DNA from: Paenibacillus_V sp046244365
GTDB lineage: Bacteria; Bacillota; Bacilli; Paenibacillales; NBRC-103111
Reading direction: 5' to 3'
Assembly (NCBI RefSeq): GCF_046244365.1
Contig: NZ_CP176395.1
Coordinates: 5,394,001-5,458,000 of the forward strand
Length of the DNA: 64,000 nucleotides
Below are positions 1-9,202 of the stretch, piece after piece. The notes beneath the pieces were generated by a model. That model ran no database searches, had not been told where the DNA came from, and was given only the letters and a program-made list of their open reading frames with translations. The number at the start of each line of letters is the position of its first letter. Position 1 is the stretch's first letter. Both the position numbers and the translations under genes were made by a program.

Positions 1-2815
1 CGTTCAGTTCAAGCGGCAGCGGACACCATAGGATTCGTCCGTTCCCGTAACCGAAGTCAATCACGCCGGCAGCACCCGGCTTCCCGCCGGTCGACGCGGC
101 CGTTTCTTTGCAAGCCTCGGCGATTCGCCGCCCGCCGAACGATACGGGATAACGCTTGCCGCCGATCTCGACCATATCCTCACGCAGCACATTGGCTATC
201 GTCCATTCGCCGCGAAGCTCGGCAAGCCGCGAAACGGGACGCCAATATTCGTTCAAGCCGAGCGGACCTGTAACAAGGAGCGTCACCCCTTGCTCGCGGA
301 CGGCGGTCAACATCTTTTCAAGCGCCGCATCGCTCAAATTGTGAGCGCTAGGCACAACCAGCAGCTTCGGCGCATCCGTCAGAAGCGCCTCCAAATGATA
401 TTCGCCGAATGCCCGGTGCGGCACATTCATATCGTAAGCCAGGGTTCGCGTCAGCCTGGACGTGGCATCGAAGGCGAGCGGCCGATTGGACAGGTCGTTC
501 GAATATGGAAAGACGGCCGCAACCTCCTCCAGCTGTCGATCCACGAATAAGTCACCGACCGCTTCCATAAATGCGCCGAAATCGTAAGACACGTCCGCTT
601 CCGGCTTTTCGGTGCCGTCGGCGCGAAGAGCGCCGATATTCGATTCATTGACGTTATGCATATAAAAGTTCGTGTTCCATATCCACTGCACCGCTCCTGC
701 GCCGCCGGTCGAGAAAGCGTACGCGTATTTGCGTTCCAAAATGTTGCGAAGCTCCAGCTCCGAGCGCTTTGCGCGTCCGTCCGGCGTCTCAACGTACATG
801 ATGCCCGTTTCCTGCACGAGATTCGGCTTATCCGGCGCCTTTGCAAAAATACCGTCCCATACGAGCTGATCCATCATCCACCAAGAATGCACCGTCGTAT
901 AATCCACGCTCTCCGCATACAGGAACGGCGACGGCCGCTTTCCGGCCAGCGCTTCATCCTGACCGACGGTGACGAGCTGGTCCGGATTCGTCGTCTTGAT
1001 CGCACTGCGAAGCCCGGCAGCCCACCTGTTATGCATATCCATCGTAAACAGCGAATAATCGAGCCACCGGTTGCCTTTTTTGCCTTGTGTCATGTCCTGG
1101 ACGTCAAAATTGATTTCGCTCTGTTCCGGCAGTCCGGCCGCCGCAAACCCGGGCAGCTCCTCCGGCGTCATATTCCAGCGCTCCTGCAGCGTCTCTACCG
1201 TACCGTGACGTTCCTTCAGCCATTCGGCAAACGCAGCTCTTTCGAAACGGTCCTGCGACGACCTCGGCCCTGCGAATACTCGTTTCGGATCGAACATCGA
1301 AGGCTCGTTGATTAAATCCCAGTGGACATGGTACGAACGGCGGTGACGCTGAACGATCGCGGCGATAAACCTTTTTTGCGCCTCCACGCTTCTCGGATCC
1401 AAATACGGGTTGACACCTTCCCACGCCTCGGGCGTAAATGCGAAGAAATTGAAAGTCACTTCCAATCCGTGCCGCTTAGCCGTCAGGAAAAAAGCGTCGA
1501 TCGCGCGAAGCGTCTCCTCGGAGGCATGCCCGTCCGCATACATGAAGTGGCGGTGAGCCGTCCAGATGCCGGTCCGAATCAGGTTGATGCCGGCTTTCTT
1601 CATTTGGGCCATATCCCGCTCCCACACATGAACGTTGGGGAGGAACAAAAACTTGCGCGCCACATCGGACGTCATATACGTCATCCCGACGATCGGCAAG
1701 GGCTTTCCGTCCCGCTCGAAGTAATCGCGTCCGCATGTAAGCGGCGATCCTGCCGCAAGCAGCTCCTCGTCCATCCCCCAGAAGCTTTGTTTAAGCAGAC
1801 GTTTCTCGCCACCGTCCGATTCCGCTGCGCATATGACGTCATATAACCCTTTTTGCACGTCAAAAGGAAGCGGTATCGTCTTAAGAAGCAAATCATTTCC
1901 TGCCTCAAGCTCCAGCCTCCCCGACCACACCGGCTCCCCTTTAGCGGTTTCCCTCTTGGACACCGCAATGTCGAAGGTCCAACGCGATGAAGGCTGCCCC
2001 ACTGCGGAAAGACGCGTCAAACGCTGCATCTGGAGCGAGAGTTTTGCGCGGTCTCCCGGATCATATGCCGCATAGTTCGGCTTCAGCCATATTTCGGTTA
2101 CCCCGAGTGCGCAGTGGTCGGCCATTCGGACGAACAGCTCCGCCCCTTGTTTCTCCCACCATGCAGACTGGACCGGTTGGTTAACGAATATCCAGCGGCC
2201 GCCCGCAAACTCCCCCTTCGTGAACTCCAGGCTTACGACAGGTGCCGAGCGCTCTCTTCCTTCCTCGCACAAACCTATCAGCAGCGGGTAAATGTGCGCG
2301 TCCATCGGACCCGCCGTTCCGCTCTCGTGCGGCATATCGTTCGTTTTCGTTACATGCAGGATAAGGCTTGATGTATCTCCCATGGCAAACAAGCACTCGC
2401 TTCCCGCTAACAGCGGGATCGCTTCGGATGCGGCTAGCGCCTCTACCTTCGAGCCGTCCACCTTCATCGCTTCGTGAATGTGAAGCTGCTGGAGATAAGC
2501 CGTCTGCTCCGTTTCCGCCGACCAGTTTTGTCCACTGCCGTTACACGGGCGTGTAAAGGGCGCGCCTCCCGCACAGAGCAGCCCGCCTCCCTTTCGCAAA
2601 AAAGCGAGAATCGCTGGCCACGCCTCTTTCGGAAAATAAGAGCCGTGCATCGTGATAAAGGTCCCTCCGGCCGCAGCGGCCAAAGCTTCCGCCAATCCGT
2701 CCGCATTCACGACTCGGCTAAGTATCGAAAATTGATCTGCCTGCTCCTTGTCCGGCCTAGCGCCGGCGAACGGAAACTGCGAATCGTAGAACACGATTCG
2801 ATTATTTGCACTCAT
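1..2815 (-). CDS. GH42-like (clan GH-A) glycosidase, C-terminus cut by window edge
   Basis: An open frame of 938 codons runs from ATG at 2815 off the left edge without a stop. Its start is preceded by GGAGGAGAATG and lies 2 bases after the stop of the upstream regulator, so the two are probably co-transcribed. I translated it by hand. Residues 1-330 form an N-terminal beta-rich/glutamine-amidotransferase-like part. A TIM barrel follows, with DLINEPS (predicted acid/base Glu504) and QETGIMY (predicted nucleophile Glu669), the pair expected of clan GH-A. After the barrel comes a stretch resembling the GH42 trimerisation domain (LTAVREQGVTLLVTG). The substrate is probably a beta-galactoside or related oligosaccharide, but the family assignment (GH42 versus GH5 or another GH-A family) is by resemblance only. 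It is expected to be cytoplasmic, as no signal peptide is seen. Confidence 0.75.
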   Translation of the reverse strand, partial: MSANNRIVFYDSQFPFAGARPDKEQADQFSILSRVVNADGLAEALAAAAGGTFITMHGSYFPKEAWPAILAFLRKGGGLLCAGGAPFTRPCNGSGQNWSAETEQTAYLQQLHIHEAMKVDGSKVEALAASEAIPLLAGSECLFAMGDTSSLILHVTKTNDMPHESGTAGPMDAHIYPLLIGLCEEGRERSAPVVSLEFTKGEFAGGRWIFVNQPVQSAWWEKQGAELFVRMADHCALGVTEIWLKPNYAAYDPGDRAKLSLQMQRLTRLSAVGQPSSRWTFDIAVSKRETAKGEPVWSGRLELEAGNDLLLKTIPLPFDVQKGLYDVICAAESDGGEKRLLKQSFWGMDEELLAAGSPLTCGRDYFERDGKPLPIVGMTYMTSDVARKFLFLPNVHVWERDMAQMKKAGINLIRTGIWTAHRHFMYADGHASEETLRAIDAFFLTAKRHGLEVTFNFFAFTPEAWEGVNPYLDPRSVEAQKRFIAAIVQRHRRSYHVHWDLINEPSMFDPKRVFAGPRSSQDRFERAAFAEWLKERHGTVETLQERWNMTPEELPGFAAAGLPEQSEINFDVQDMTQGKKGNRWLDYSLFTMDMHNRWAAGLRSAIKTTNPDQLVTVGQDEALAGKRPSPFLYAESVDYTTVHSWWMMDQLVWDGIFAKAPDKPNLVQETGIMYVETPDGRAKRSELELRNILERKYAYAFSTGGAGAVQWIWNTNFYMHNVNESNIGALRADGTEKPEADVSYDFGAFMEAVGDLFVDRQLEEVAAVFPYSNDLSNRPLAFDATSRLTRTLAYDMNVPHRAFGEYHLEALLTDAPKLLVVPSAHNLSDAALEKMLTAVREQGVTLLVTGPLGLNEYWRPVSRLAELRGEWTIANVLREDMVEIGGKRYPVSFGGRRIAEACKETAASTGGKPGAAGVIDFGYGNGRILWCPLPLELN

Positions 2816-2817
2816 CC

Positions 2818-4071
2818 TCATTCTCCTCCGCTATTTCTTTCGTATGTATCGTTCAGTTTGCTATATAACCCCCGCTCCGCCGGGGCCGGGCCGATGGACT
2901 GGCGTTCTATGAGCGCTACCGGCAGCACGAGTTTCGCGATCGGTACAGGACCCGACCGGAGCACCCGCACGGCCAGCTCAGCCGCTTTGCGCCCCGTCTC
3001 ATAAAAAGGCTGTTCAACCGTCGTAAGCGGAATGTCGAGGTGACCGCTTAGCTCAACGTTATCGAAGCCGGCTACCGACAACGCTTCCGGAACCTTGATG
3101 CCCAAGTCCGCTGCCGTCTTCAGCAATCCGATCGCGAGCAAATCGTTTTCCGCCTGAATCGCCGTTACTCCCAAGGCCATCAAGCCTTCCAGCATACGTT
3201 TCAAAAACCGCTTCCCTTCCTCCGATTGCTCGATCTGCCGGTGAAAGAACGGGTTGCCTTGGGAGAACGGCTTGCCGAAATCCAACTTGACGATTCGGGT
3301 ATCGACCGGGATGCCGTGTGCCCGAAGAGACTGGCAGTAGCCCATGAAACGGTTGCGAACCGAAGTTACCGCTTCGATGCCGATTCCCGATAAAAAGGCG
3401 ATTCGCTTATGCCCTAGCGCAAGGAGCCTGTCGGTAACGATACGTCCGCCCGCTTCGTTGTCGGAAACGACGCTGCTGACAGGAAGCCCGTCATAATACT
3501 TATCGATTGCAATAAGAGGGTAATCATTGTAGGCAAGCGACAGAATCTGCTCCAAATTAGCTCTGTCTTCCACCGGATACAGCAGGATGGCCGAGATGCC
3601 TTTGCCGGGAAGCGTTTCCAGAAGCTCGCGTTCCTTGGCCGGATTTCCGCCCGTCGTATGGATCGTCATCAGTAAACCTTTCGAATCCAAGTAATCCCCG
3701 GCGCCGCGGATATAACCGGATAAGCCGTTGGATTCCTCACCGGGAATGACCAGCGCAGCGACGTGGCCGATTCCGGAAGACGGAGCCGGAAGCATGCCGG
3801 ATTTATGCTTGGGACGGCCTTCCTGCTCGCTTGCTTCGAACAACCCGCCCTTCGGCTTCACAAAACTGCCGCTCCCCTGCTTCCTATAAATAAGCCCTTC
3901 CCGTTCCAGCTCCTCCAGAGCGCGCTTGGAGGTTATCCTGCTTACCCGGTACGTCTCGGACAATTCGGCTTCCGTAGGCACTTGCTGATCCTCCACATAC
4001 CTGCCCTCGTCAATTTGTCGTTTAAGCTGCTCGAAGATCGAACGGTACAAAGGCTTGACTTCTTTTCCCAT
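2818..4071 (-). CDS. GntR-type winged helix fused to LacI/PBP1-like sugar-binding domain (AraR-like repressor)
   Basis: A 417-residue transcription regulator. Residues 5-75 are a GntR winged helix (YRSIFEQLKRQIDEG, then SETYRVSRITSKRALEELE and YRKQGSGSFV). Residues 105-400 are a periplasmic-binding-protein-like effector domain with the LacI/GalR pattern (GLPVSSVVSDNEAGG, GHKRIAFLSG, LSVAGFDNVELS). This architecture is that of AraR. It probably represses its own operon and the downstream glycosidase and is released by a sugar. The ATG at 4071 has a strong AGGAGGAGGG site. The downstream gene starts 2 bases after its stop. The sugar cannot be deduced; arabinose is not implied by the neighbour. 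Confidence 0.88.
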   Translation of the reverse strand: MGKEVKPLYRSIFEQLKRQIDEGRYVEDQQVPTEAELSETYRVSRITSKRALEELEREGLIYRKQGSGSFVKPKGGLFEASEQEGRPKHKSGMLPAPSSGIGHVAALVIPGEESNGLSGYIRGAGDYLDSKGLLMTIHTTGGNPAKERELLETLPGKGISAILLYPVEDRANLEQILSLAYNDYPLIAIDKYYDGLPVSSVVSDNEAGGRIVTDRLLALGHKRIAFLSGIGIEAVTSVRNRFMGYCQSLRAHGIPVDTRIVKLDFGKPFSQGNPFFHRQIEQSEEGKRFLKRMLEGLMALGVTAIQAENDLLAIGLLKTAADLGIKVPEALSVAGFDNVELSGHLDIPLTTVEQPFYETGRKAAELAVRVLRSGPVPIAKLVLPVALIERQSIGPAPAERGLYSKLNDTYERNSGGE

Positions 4072-4085
4072 TACCCTCCTCCTTT

Positions 4086-4140
4086 GATATGGTATATATA
4101 TTTGTTATATCGAACTTTCTTGATATATCATATTGAATTA
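4086..4140 (-). promoter_or_regulatory. AT-rich promoter/operator region of the regulator-glycosidase operon
   Basis: This very AT-rich stretch just upstream of the GntR/LacI gene contains the perfect palindrome TGATATATCA (4121-4130) and several TATAT runs that could serve as -10 elements. A repressor of this class usually binds a palindrome in its own promoter, so this is the most likely operator. No clear -35/-10 pair could be fixed. Confidence 0.35.
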
Positions 4141-4185
4141 TAATTCGATTTTCGCTTTCTGCATAGCGGGTTTCCGTTCCTTGTC

Positions 4186-4216
4186 ACAAAAAAAGAGCCG
4201 GATTGCTCCGGCTCCT
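4186..4216 (-). terminator. Rho-independent terminator after CBS gene
   Basis: On the minus strand GAGCCGGAGCAATCCGGCTC folds into a GC-rich hairpin followed by a T run. It starts about 10 bases after the CBS-domain stop codon. Confidence 0.85.
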
Positions 4217-4225
4217 CCCCATCGA

Positions 4226-4672
4226 TTATTTCGTTGTCGCAAATGTCTTTTCGCTTTCCGAAATTTTCCCAAGCGCTTCCCCGACATTATCTTCAAACAC
4301 ATCTCGGATCGCCAAATCTCCAATCGCCACAACGCCAACCAGCTCCCCGTTCTCAACGACAGGCAGACGGCGTATTTTGTCGCGCGCCATTATTTTGGCG
4401 GCTTCGCCGACCGACGTATCGGGCGCGATCGTGGTCGGATTTTGGCTAACTACATCCATTACAGCCGTAGAGCCTTCTTTCTTCTCGGCAAAGCCCCGAA
4501 CGACAAGATCCCGGTCCGTTACGACGGCCAAAAGCTTCTTTCCCTCGACTACCGGGATAAAGCCGATATCATGCTGCTTCATTTTGAGCGCAATTTCATA
4601 TACATTATCCTTTGGCGTTACGGTAACGCAATCGGTCGACATGATCTGTTTTACGGTTTTGGCGGTGCTCAA
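4226..4672 (-). CDS. Two-CBS-domain protein
   Basis: A 148-residue soluble protein made of two CBS domains in tandem. The first has TVKQIMSTDCVTVTP and ends DRDLVVRGFAE. The second has VMDVVSQNPTTIAPD and ends GVVAIGDLAIRD. CBS pairs bind adenosyl ligands and act as sensors or as stand-alone modules, as in the YhcV/HRP1 type; no effector domain is attached. I chose TTG at 4672 because AGGAGGG lies 7-8 bases upstream. The ATG at 4690 is a worse choice since that Shine-Dalgarno lies inside its own first codons (MQEGF). The gene stands alone with its own terminator. Its function is unknown beyond ligand sensing. Confidence 0.85.
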   Translation of the reverse strand: MSTAKTVKQIMSTDCVTVTPKDNVYEIALKMKQHDIGFIPVVEGKKLLAVVTDRDLVVRGFAEKKEGSTAVMDVVSQNPTTIAPDTSVGEAAKIMARDKIRRLPVVENGELVGVVAIGDLAIRDVFEDNVGEALGKISESEKTFATTK

Positions 4673-4778
4673 GTGAAATCCCTCCTGCATAAGTGTAGAA
4701 GCTCCTTACTTAGCTTCTCCGGCAGAAGGGCGAAGAATGCACGCAATATATGGCAACATGGGCTACGCTGCGCGTCTC

Positions 4779-5957
4779 TTACGCATGCTCGTTCATGTAA
4801 TCCAAGGCCAGCCCGATCAAGAGCCTCGCGGCATAAATCATGGACGATTCATCGATATCGAACCTCGGATGATGATGCGGCGCGTCGATTCCCGCTTCCT
4901 TATTGCCGGCGCCCACGAAAACGAAGCAGCCCGGAACGCGTTCCAGGTAATAGGCGAAGTCTTCGGCCGCCATAATAAAGGGAGACTTGCTCACTTGCTT
5001 TTCGCCGAAAACGGAAACGCCGACTTTAAAGAAACGATCCGTCTCTTTTTCGTCGTTCACGACCGGCGGATACCCGACTTTATAACGAAAATCGACTTGC
5101 GCCCCGTACATGGCCCCGGTTTGCTCCGCAATCGTCTTCATCTGCTCGCGGATGCGATCCCTCGCTTCGATCGAAAACGTGCGCACGGTGCCGTTAAGCG
5201 AGCAAGTTTCTGCGATGACGTTGAAGGACGAGCCGGCATGTATGGATCCTACCGTAACGACGCAAGGCTCCGTCGGATCCATATGGCGGGAAACAATCGA
5301 TTGCAGGTTGACGACGATCTGCGACCCTACCAGCACGCTGTCGATCGTTTGGTGCGGCAATCCGCCATGGCCCCCTTTGCCCTTGACGTCTATGAAAAAT
5401 TCATCCGCCGCCGCCATAAAGGCCCCGCTTTTGGTTTGCGCCTCGCCGGTCGGCAGCGGCGCCCATAAATGAACGCCATATACGGCATCGACGCCTTCCA
5501 TCGCGCCTTCGGCGATTAACGGAGCGGCGCCTCCCGGACTAATCTCTTCCGCAGGCTGAAACAGGAAACGAATCGTTCCTTTCAGCTCGTCTTTTCTGCC
5601 GCTCAGCACTTCTGCTATCGCAAGCAGCGTCGTCGTATGAGCATCGTGGCCGCAAGCGTGCATGACGCCGGGCACTTTGGAAGCGTAATCGACCGATTTG
5701 GCGTCTTGGATCGGCAGCGCGTCCATGTCCGCTCGCAAGGCTACGGTCGGACCGGGATGGGCGCCCTTCAGCTCGCCGACCACGCTGTATCCGCGTTCGC
5801 CGCGCTTGACGGGAATGCCGAGCTCCTCCAAACATTTGGCCACGTAAGCCGACGTTTCTTTCTCTTGATAAGAAACCTCCGGATGCTGATGCAAAAACCG
5901 GCGGCGTTTCACCATATCGGGAAACAACTGCTCCAGCTGTTGTTCGATCGTTATCAT
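4779..5957 (-). CDS. M20D-family amidohydrolase (N-acyl-amino acid/hippurate hydrolase type)
   Basis: A 392-residue cytoplasmic metallohydrolase of peptidase family M20, subfamily D. HACGHDAHTT supplies metal ligands, QPAEEISPGGAAP contains the catalytic Glu, and AAEDFAYYLERVPGCF is the typical C-terminal metal motif. The lid/dimerisation domain (about 190-300) contains GKGGHGGLPHQT. It is expected to deacylate N-acyl amino acids or N-acetyl-diaminopimelate-like substrates; the exact substrate cannot be read from sequence. The start ATG at 5957 is preceded by GGGGGTAGG, while the longer GTG at 5972 would place that site inside the gene. It is monocistronic, next to nothing related. Confidence 0.88.
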   Translation of the reverse strand: MITIEQQLEQLFPDMVKRRRFLHQHPEVSYQEKETSAYVAKCLEELGIPVKRGERGYSVVGELKGAHPGPTVALRADMDALPIQDAKSVDYASKVPGVMHACGHDAHTTTLLAIAEVLSGRKDELKGTIRFLFQPAEEISPGGAAPLIAEGAMEGVDAVYGVHLWAPLPTGEAQTKSGAFMAAADEFFIDVKGKGGHGGLPHQTIDSVLVGSQIVVNLQSIVSRHMDPTEPCVVTVGSIHAGSSFNVIAETCSLNGTVRTFSIEARDRIREQMKTIAEQTGAMYGAQVDFRYKVGYPPVVNDEKETDRFFKVGVSVFGEKQVSKSPFIMAAEDFAYYLERVPGCFVFVGAGNKEAGIDAPHHHPRFDIDESSMIYAARLLIGLALDYMNEHA

Positions 5958-6130
5958 AATACCTACCCCCACCGTTTGCTTACACCGTACATTTTATCAG
6001 ATATCGCTTTGGGTTGCCTACCGCTTTAGCCGTCTATTTCCTGCACCGTCTGTCTTAAATTCGACCTGAAAGGCTCCAAAACGGCCACAAAATAGCCACA
6101 ACTGCGCCCTTAGGCACATTTGCTTAAGGC

Positions 6131-6159
6131 TTGCACAAGTTGGGGAAACATACTATCAT
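6131..6159 (+). promoter_or_regulatory. Sigma-A-type promoter for yugN-like gene
   Basis: TTGCAC, a 17-base spacer and TATCAT, about 60 bases upstream of the YugN-like start. The spacing is ideal and each box has at most two mismatches. Confidence 0.5.
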
Positions 6160-6220
6160 GAAAATGATATGCAAGTGCTCATGCGTCAAAGCATGTAAAT
6201 GAACCGGGAGGCGTTCTCTA

Positions 6221-6568
6221 ATGATTATTGAAAATACAGGTTTAAAAGGACTTAAAAGCGAGCTCGCCCATTTGGACGAGTCCACCGAAAAATTAGGCTT
6301 CGTTCGCTGGCAATGGGAATATTACCGCGCCACTTACGACTGCAAATTCGAAGATGTAGCGAATAACGCCGAATACTATCTGCGTATCAATGCGCGTGTG
6401 GAGTCCGGCAAACTGGAAAATCCGCATGCGGTTCTGTACCTGGAAGATGTTTACATAGGGAAAGGGACGTTCCCGCACGGGCTCGACTACAACGCGCCGA
6501 TTCCGCAGCCCGTCGTTCAGGCGGCCAATCAAAAACTCAGCCAGTTGAAGCAAGCGCTCGAACACTAG
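6221..6568 (+). CDS. YugN-like family protein
   Basis: A 115-residue protein resembling the Bacillus YugN family, a small conserved family of unknown function. Supporting stretches are WQWEYYRATYDCKFED and YYLRINARVESG in the middle and TFPHGLDYNAPIP near the end. There is no signal peptide or membrane segment. The ATG at 6221 follows GGGAGGCG at good spacing. It lies 12 bases before the SEDS gene, so the two are probably one transcript. Confidence 0.75.
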   Translation: MIIENTGLKGLKSELAHLDESTEKLGFVRWQWEYYRATYDCKFEDVANNAEYYLRINARVESGKLENPHAVLYLEDVYIGKGTFPHGLDYNAPIPQPVVQAANQKLSQLKQALEH

Positions 6569-6580
6569 GCGCGGGAAGCC

Positions 6581-7795
6581 ATGAACCCGCCGCGTAGAGG
6601 AACACCGGACTTTCTGTTGTTGTTCTTGACGCTGGCGCTCGTCGCCTTCGGCTTCCTGATGGTGTTCAGCGCCAGCTCCGTGTCTGCAACCTTCTACTAC
6701 GAGAATCCTTGGCACTATACACAGCGGCAAGCCGTCTCGCTTGTCATTAGCTTCTTTCTCATGTTTTTCTTTATGAACGTCAACTACGCAAGGTTGAAAA
6801 AATGGGTGATGCCGTTTTTCATTCTGATCTTCGCGCTCCTGCTTATCGTTCCGTTCGCTTCGAACAATGTGAACGGAGCGAACAGCTGGTTTGCGATCGG
6901 TCCGCTGCGCTTGCAGCCCTCCGAGTTCGCGAAGGTCGCGGTCATTCTGTATTTGGCGTTCATCATACACAAGAAGGAAGACCGTATCCGCGACTTCAAA
7001 AAAGGGCTGATGCCCGCACTCGTCGTTGTCGGCATGGTTTGCGGCGTTATCATGCTGCAGCCGGATATGGGCTCTACCATCGTACTGGCGCTCAGCGCCG
7101 TAATTGTCATCGTCGTCGGCGGAGCCAACCTCAAGCACGTGTTTTCGCTGGCCGCCGGCTTCTTGATCGTTACGGCACTTGCCATTTGCGTATTTCTATT
7201 GAAAAATCCGGGTATTCTGGACGGAACATCAAGCGATTACCGGGTCAACCGGTTTACTTCGTTTCTCGATCCGTGGAACGACCGTCTTGGCAGCGGCTAT
7301 CATTTAGCCCAATCGCTTATGGCGTTCGGTCACGGAGGATTAACCGGAACCGGCTTCGGACAAAGCATTCAAAAAATGCATTTTCTGCCCGCTCCGCATA
7401 ACGATTTCATTTTCGCCGTTATCGGCGAAGAATTCGGCTTTATCGGGGCGACCTTGTTCTTGCTTGTGTTTCTGCTGTTTATTTGGCGAGGAATCGTCGT
7501 ATCGGTACGCTGCACGGATACGTTCGCCAGACTTTGCGGTATCGGCTTTTTCGGTTTGTTCGGCGTCCAGGCGTTCATCAATCTCGGCGGCGTAACGGGA
7601 ACCATTCCGCTGACGGGCGTCACCTTGCCCCTCATCAGCTATGGGGGATCCTCCCTCATGGCTACGATGATGGCCATCGGCATCGTCCTCGGCTTCAGCC
7701 GGGAGCAGAACAAGCCCCAGGAAGCCGCCAATCAGCCGGCACGCAAGAAGCCAAAAAACGAAGTAAAGGCAAGCCGCCGTTCGGCAAGCCTCTAA
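6581..7795 (+). CDS. SEDS-family peptidoglycan glycosyltransferase (FtsW/SpoVE type)
   Basis: A 404-residue integral membrane protein with about 10 hydrophobic segments. It carries SEDS family hallmarks: MVFSASSVSA in helix 1, LQPSEFAKVAVILYLA, the loop GYHLAQSLMAFGHGG with TGFGQS and LPAPHNDFIFAVIGEEFG, and the final VTLPLISYGGSS. SEDS proteins polymerise lipid II with a partner class B PBP. The N-terminus resembles the division/sporulation branch (FtsW/SpoVE) rather than RodA, but I cannot choose between FtsW and SpoVE. YlaN lies 3 kb downstream; in Bacillus ylaN neighbours ftsW, which slightly favours FtsW. The tail is basic (KKPKNEVKASRRS). Confidence 0.88.
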   Translation: MNPPRRGTPDFLLLFLTLALVAFGFLMVFSASSVSATFYYENPWHYTQRQAVSLVISFFLMFFFMNVNYARLKKWVMPFFILIFALLLIVPFASNNVNGANSWFAIGPLRLQPSEFAKVAVILYLAFIIHKKEDRIRDFKKGLMPALVVVGMVCGVIMLQPDMGSTIVLALSAVIVIVVGGANLKHVFSLAAGFLIVTALAICVFLLKNPGILDGTSSDYRVNRFTSFLDPWNDRLGSGYHLAQSLMAFGHGGLTGTGFGQSIQKMHFLPAPHNDFIFAVIGEEFGFIGATLFLLVFLLFIWRGIVVSVRCTDTFARLCGIGFFGLFGVQAFINLGGVTGTIPLTGVTLPLISYGGSSLMATMMAIGIVLGFSREQNKPQEAANQPARKKPKNEVKASRRSASL

Positions 7796-7806
7796 GCTTC
7801 GGAAAG

Positions 7807-7856
7807 CAACAAAAAAGAGAACGCCGACGCATTGCGTCACGTTCTCTTTTTTGTTG
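7807..7856. terminator. Bidirectional terminator between SEDS and Asp23 genes
   Basis: Perfect 17-base arms (7807-7823 and 7840-7856) with AAAAAA on one side and TTTTTT on the other, plus a nested GACGC/GCGTC pair in the loop. It can terminate both the plus-strand SEDS gene and the minus-strand Asp23 gene. Confidence 0.9.
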
Positions 7857-7898
7857 GCGCCTTAGGAGCACCTCGGATAGCATGCCTTATGTAGCGAA

Positions 7899-8276
7899 TT
7901 ACTTAAGGCGATGGAGATCTTCCGTTTCCTCTTCACGGAAAGCAACGCCTTCCACCTTCACATTGACTTCGATGACATTGAGACCCGTCATATTTTCAAT
8001 GGCTTCGCGCACATTTAGCTGAAGCGCTTGACATACGTCTTGAATTTGCGATCCATAATGCACGATCACACGCAAATTGATGGCGGCTTCTAGCTGCCCG
8101 ACTTCGACGGAAACCCCTTTTTGCACGTTTTTACCGCTTAAGCGTTTGGCAAGTCCTTCGGAAATACCGCCGGACATGCCGGCGATTCCCGGCGTATCGA
8201 GAGCTGCCAAGCCCGCAATCGTTGCGACCACATCATCGGAAATACGAATAAGCCCAGTTTGAAGTTGTTCGGACAT
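7899..8276 (-). CDS. Asp23/Gls24 family envelope stress protein
   Basis: A 125-residue protein of the Asp23 (DUF322) family. Typical stretches are GLIRISDDVVATIAGLAAL near the start, GVSVEVGQLEAAINLRVIV in the middle and GLNVIEVNVKVEGV near the end. Family members are small cytosolic or membrane-associated proteins linked to envelope stress or to fatty-acid metabolism regulation (YqhY, YloU). The start is ATG at 8276, 8 bases after AGGAGG. The in-frame GTG at 8285 abuts that site and is unlikely. It appears monocistronic and shares a terminator with the SEDS gene. Confidence 0.88.
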   Translation of the reverse strand: MSEQLQTGLIRISDDVVATIAGLAALDTPGIAGMSGGISEGLAKRLSGKNVQKGVSVEVGQLEAAINLRVIVHYGSQIQDVCQALQLNVREAIENMTGLNVIEVNVKVEGVAFREEETEDLHRLK

Positions 8277-8416
8277 CCAGCTCACCTCCTAATTTTCCCC
8301 GAAAAAAGTGATGGGATGCTTGCTGCCCGTACCGAAAACGGCGGCGGATCTCATAGCAATCCCCTGTTCAATGATTAGCCAGAAGCGTTGTAACCTGCTT
8401 TACAACCTCACTGTTA

Positions 8417-9202
8417 TTATAATGATTTGACCATACCTCCGTCAACGAAGAAGGTCGACCCGGTCATATAGCTGTTGAGCGGGGATAGCAAATACGAAGC
8501 TAGCGCTGCAAATTCCTCCGGTTTGCCGTATCTTCCAAGCGGGATGTCTTTAACGATTGCGGCCCGAATGTCTTCGACCGATTTGTTTTCCCGTCCCGCT
8601 CTCGCTTCATCCAGTTCGGTCAGCCTGTCCGTCATAACGCGTCCCGGACATATGGTGTTAAGCAAAATACGGTCGCCCGCCAGTTCGATCGACAAGGTTT
8701 TCATGAGACCTGCAATTCCGGCGCGCAGCGTATTTGAAAGGACAAGCCCGGGAATCGGCACCTTGACCGAAGTGGAGGCGATCGTAACCATTCGTCCGCC
8801 TTGTTCGGCCATGAGCGGATAAAAGCCCCTTACGAGCCGTACGACGCTCATCATATTCGTCTGAAACGCCTTCTCCCAGGCATCGTCATCGAAGGAGAGG
8901 AAGCTTCCGCTAGGCGGTCCGCCTGCACTGCACAACAGCGCGTCCACTCGCGGGAAGAGCTCCTTTGCTTTTGCGATCAAGCCCGCTATTTGCTCGGCGT
9001 TCCCAACGTCAACGGACATGCCGGCTGCCGTTACGCCGTATTTGTCGCTTAGCTCCGCCGCCAACGCTTCGATGCCTGCCGCATCCCTGCTGCAAATAAG
9101 CAAATTCGCGCCTTCCTCGGCCAGCGCAACCGCCACTGCCCGGCCTAAGCCTTTGCTGGCCGCCGTCACCACTGCATATTTTCCTTTTAGACCGAGATCC
9201 AT
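8417..9202 (-). CDS. Atypical SDR (BKR-like subgroup) lacking the catalytic Tyr and Lys
   Basis: A 261-residue Rossmann-fold protein of the short-chain dehydrogenase/reductase superfamily. The cofactor loop is VVTAASKGLGRA (residues 11-22), then CSAGGPPSG and NTICPGRVMTDR are recognisable. The position of the canonical YxxxK reads LSNTLRAG, so Leu155 and Leu159 stand where the catalytic Tyr and Lys should be. That fits the SDR subgroup described as BKR-like without a full catalytic tetrad. Dehydrogenase activity by the standard mechanism is therefore doubtful. I chose ATG at 9202 with AAGGAGAAG upstream; a longer frame reaches 9262 without a ribosome site. It is monocistronic and its substrate is unknown. 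Confidence 0.82.
   Translation of the reverse strand: MDLGLKGKYAVVTAASKGLGRAVAVALAEEGANLLICSRDAAGIEALAAELSDKYGVTAAGMSVDVGNAEQIAGLIAKAKELFPRVDALLCSAGGPPSGSFLSFDDDAWEKAFQTNMMSVVRLVRGFYPLMAEQGGRMVTIASTSVKVPIPGLVLSNTLRAGIAGLMKTLSIELAGDRILLNTICPGRVMTDRLTELDEARAGRENKSVEDIRAAIVKDIPLGRYGKPEEFAALASYLLSPLNSYMTGSTFFVDGGMVKSL

Noticed and set aside
4133..4975. 280-codon plus-strand frame over the CBS gene and the end of the amidohydrolase
   Set aside because: It spans two real minus-strand genes and a terminator and has no motif.
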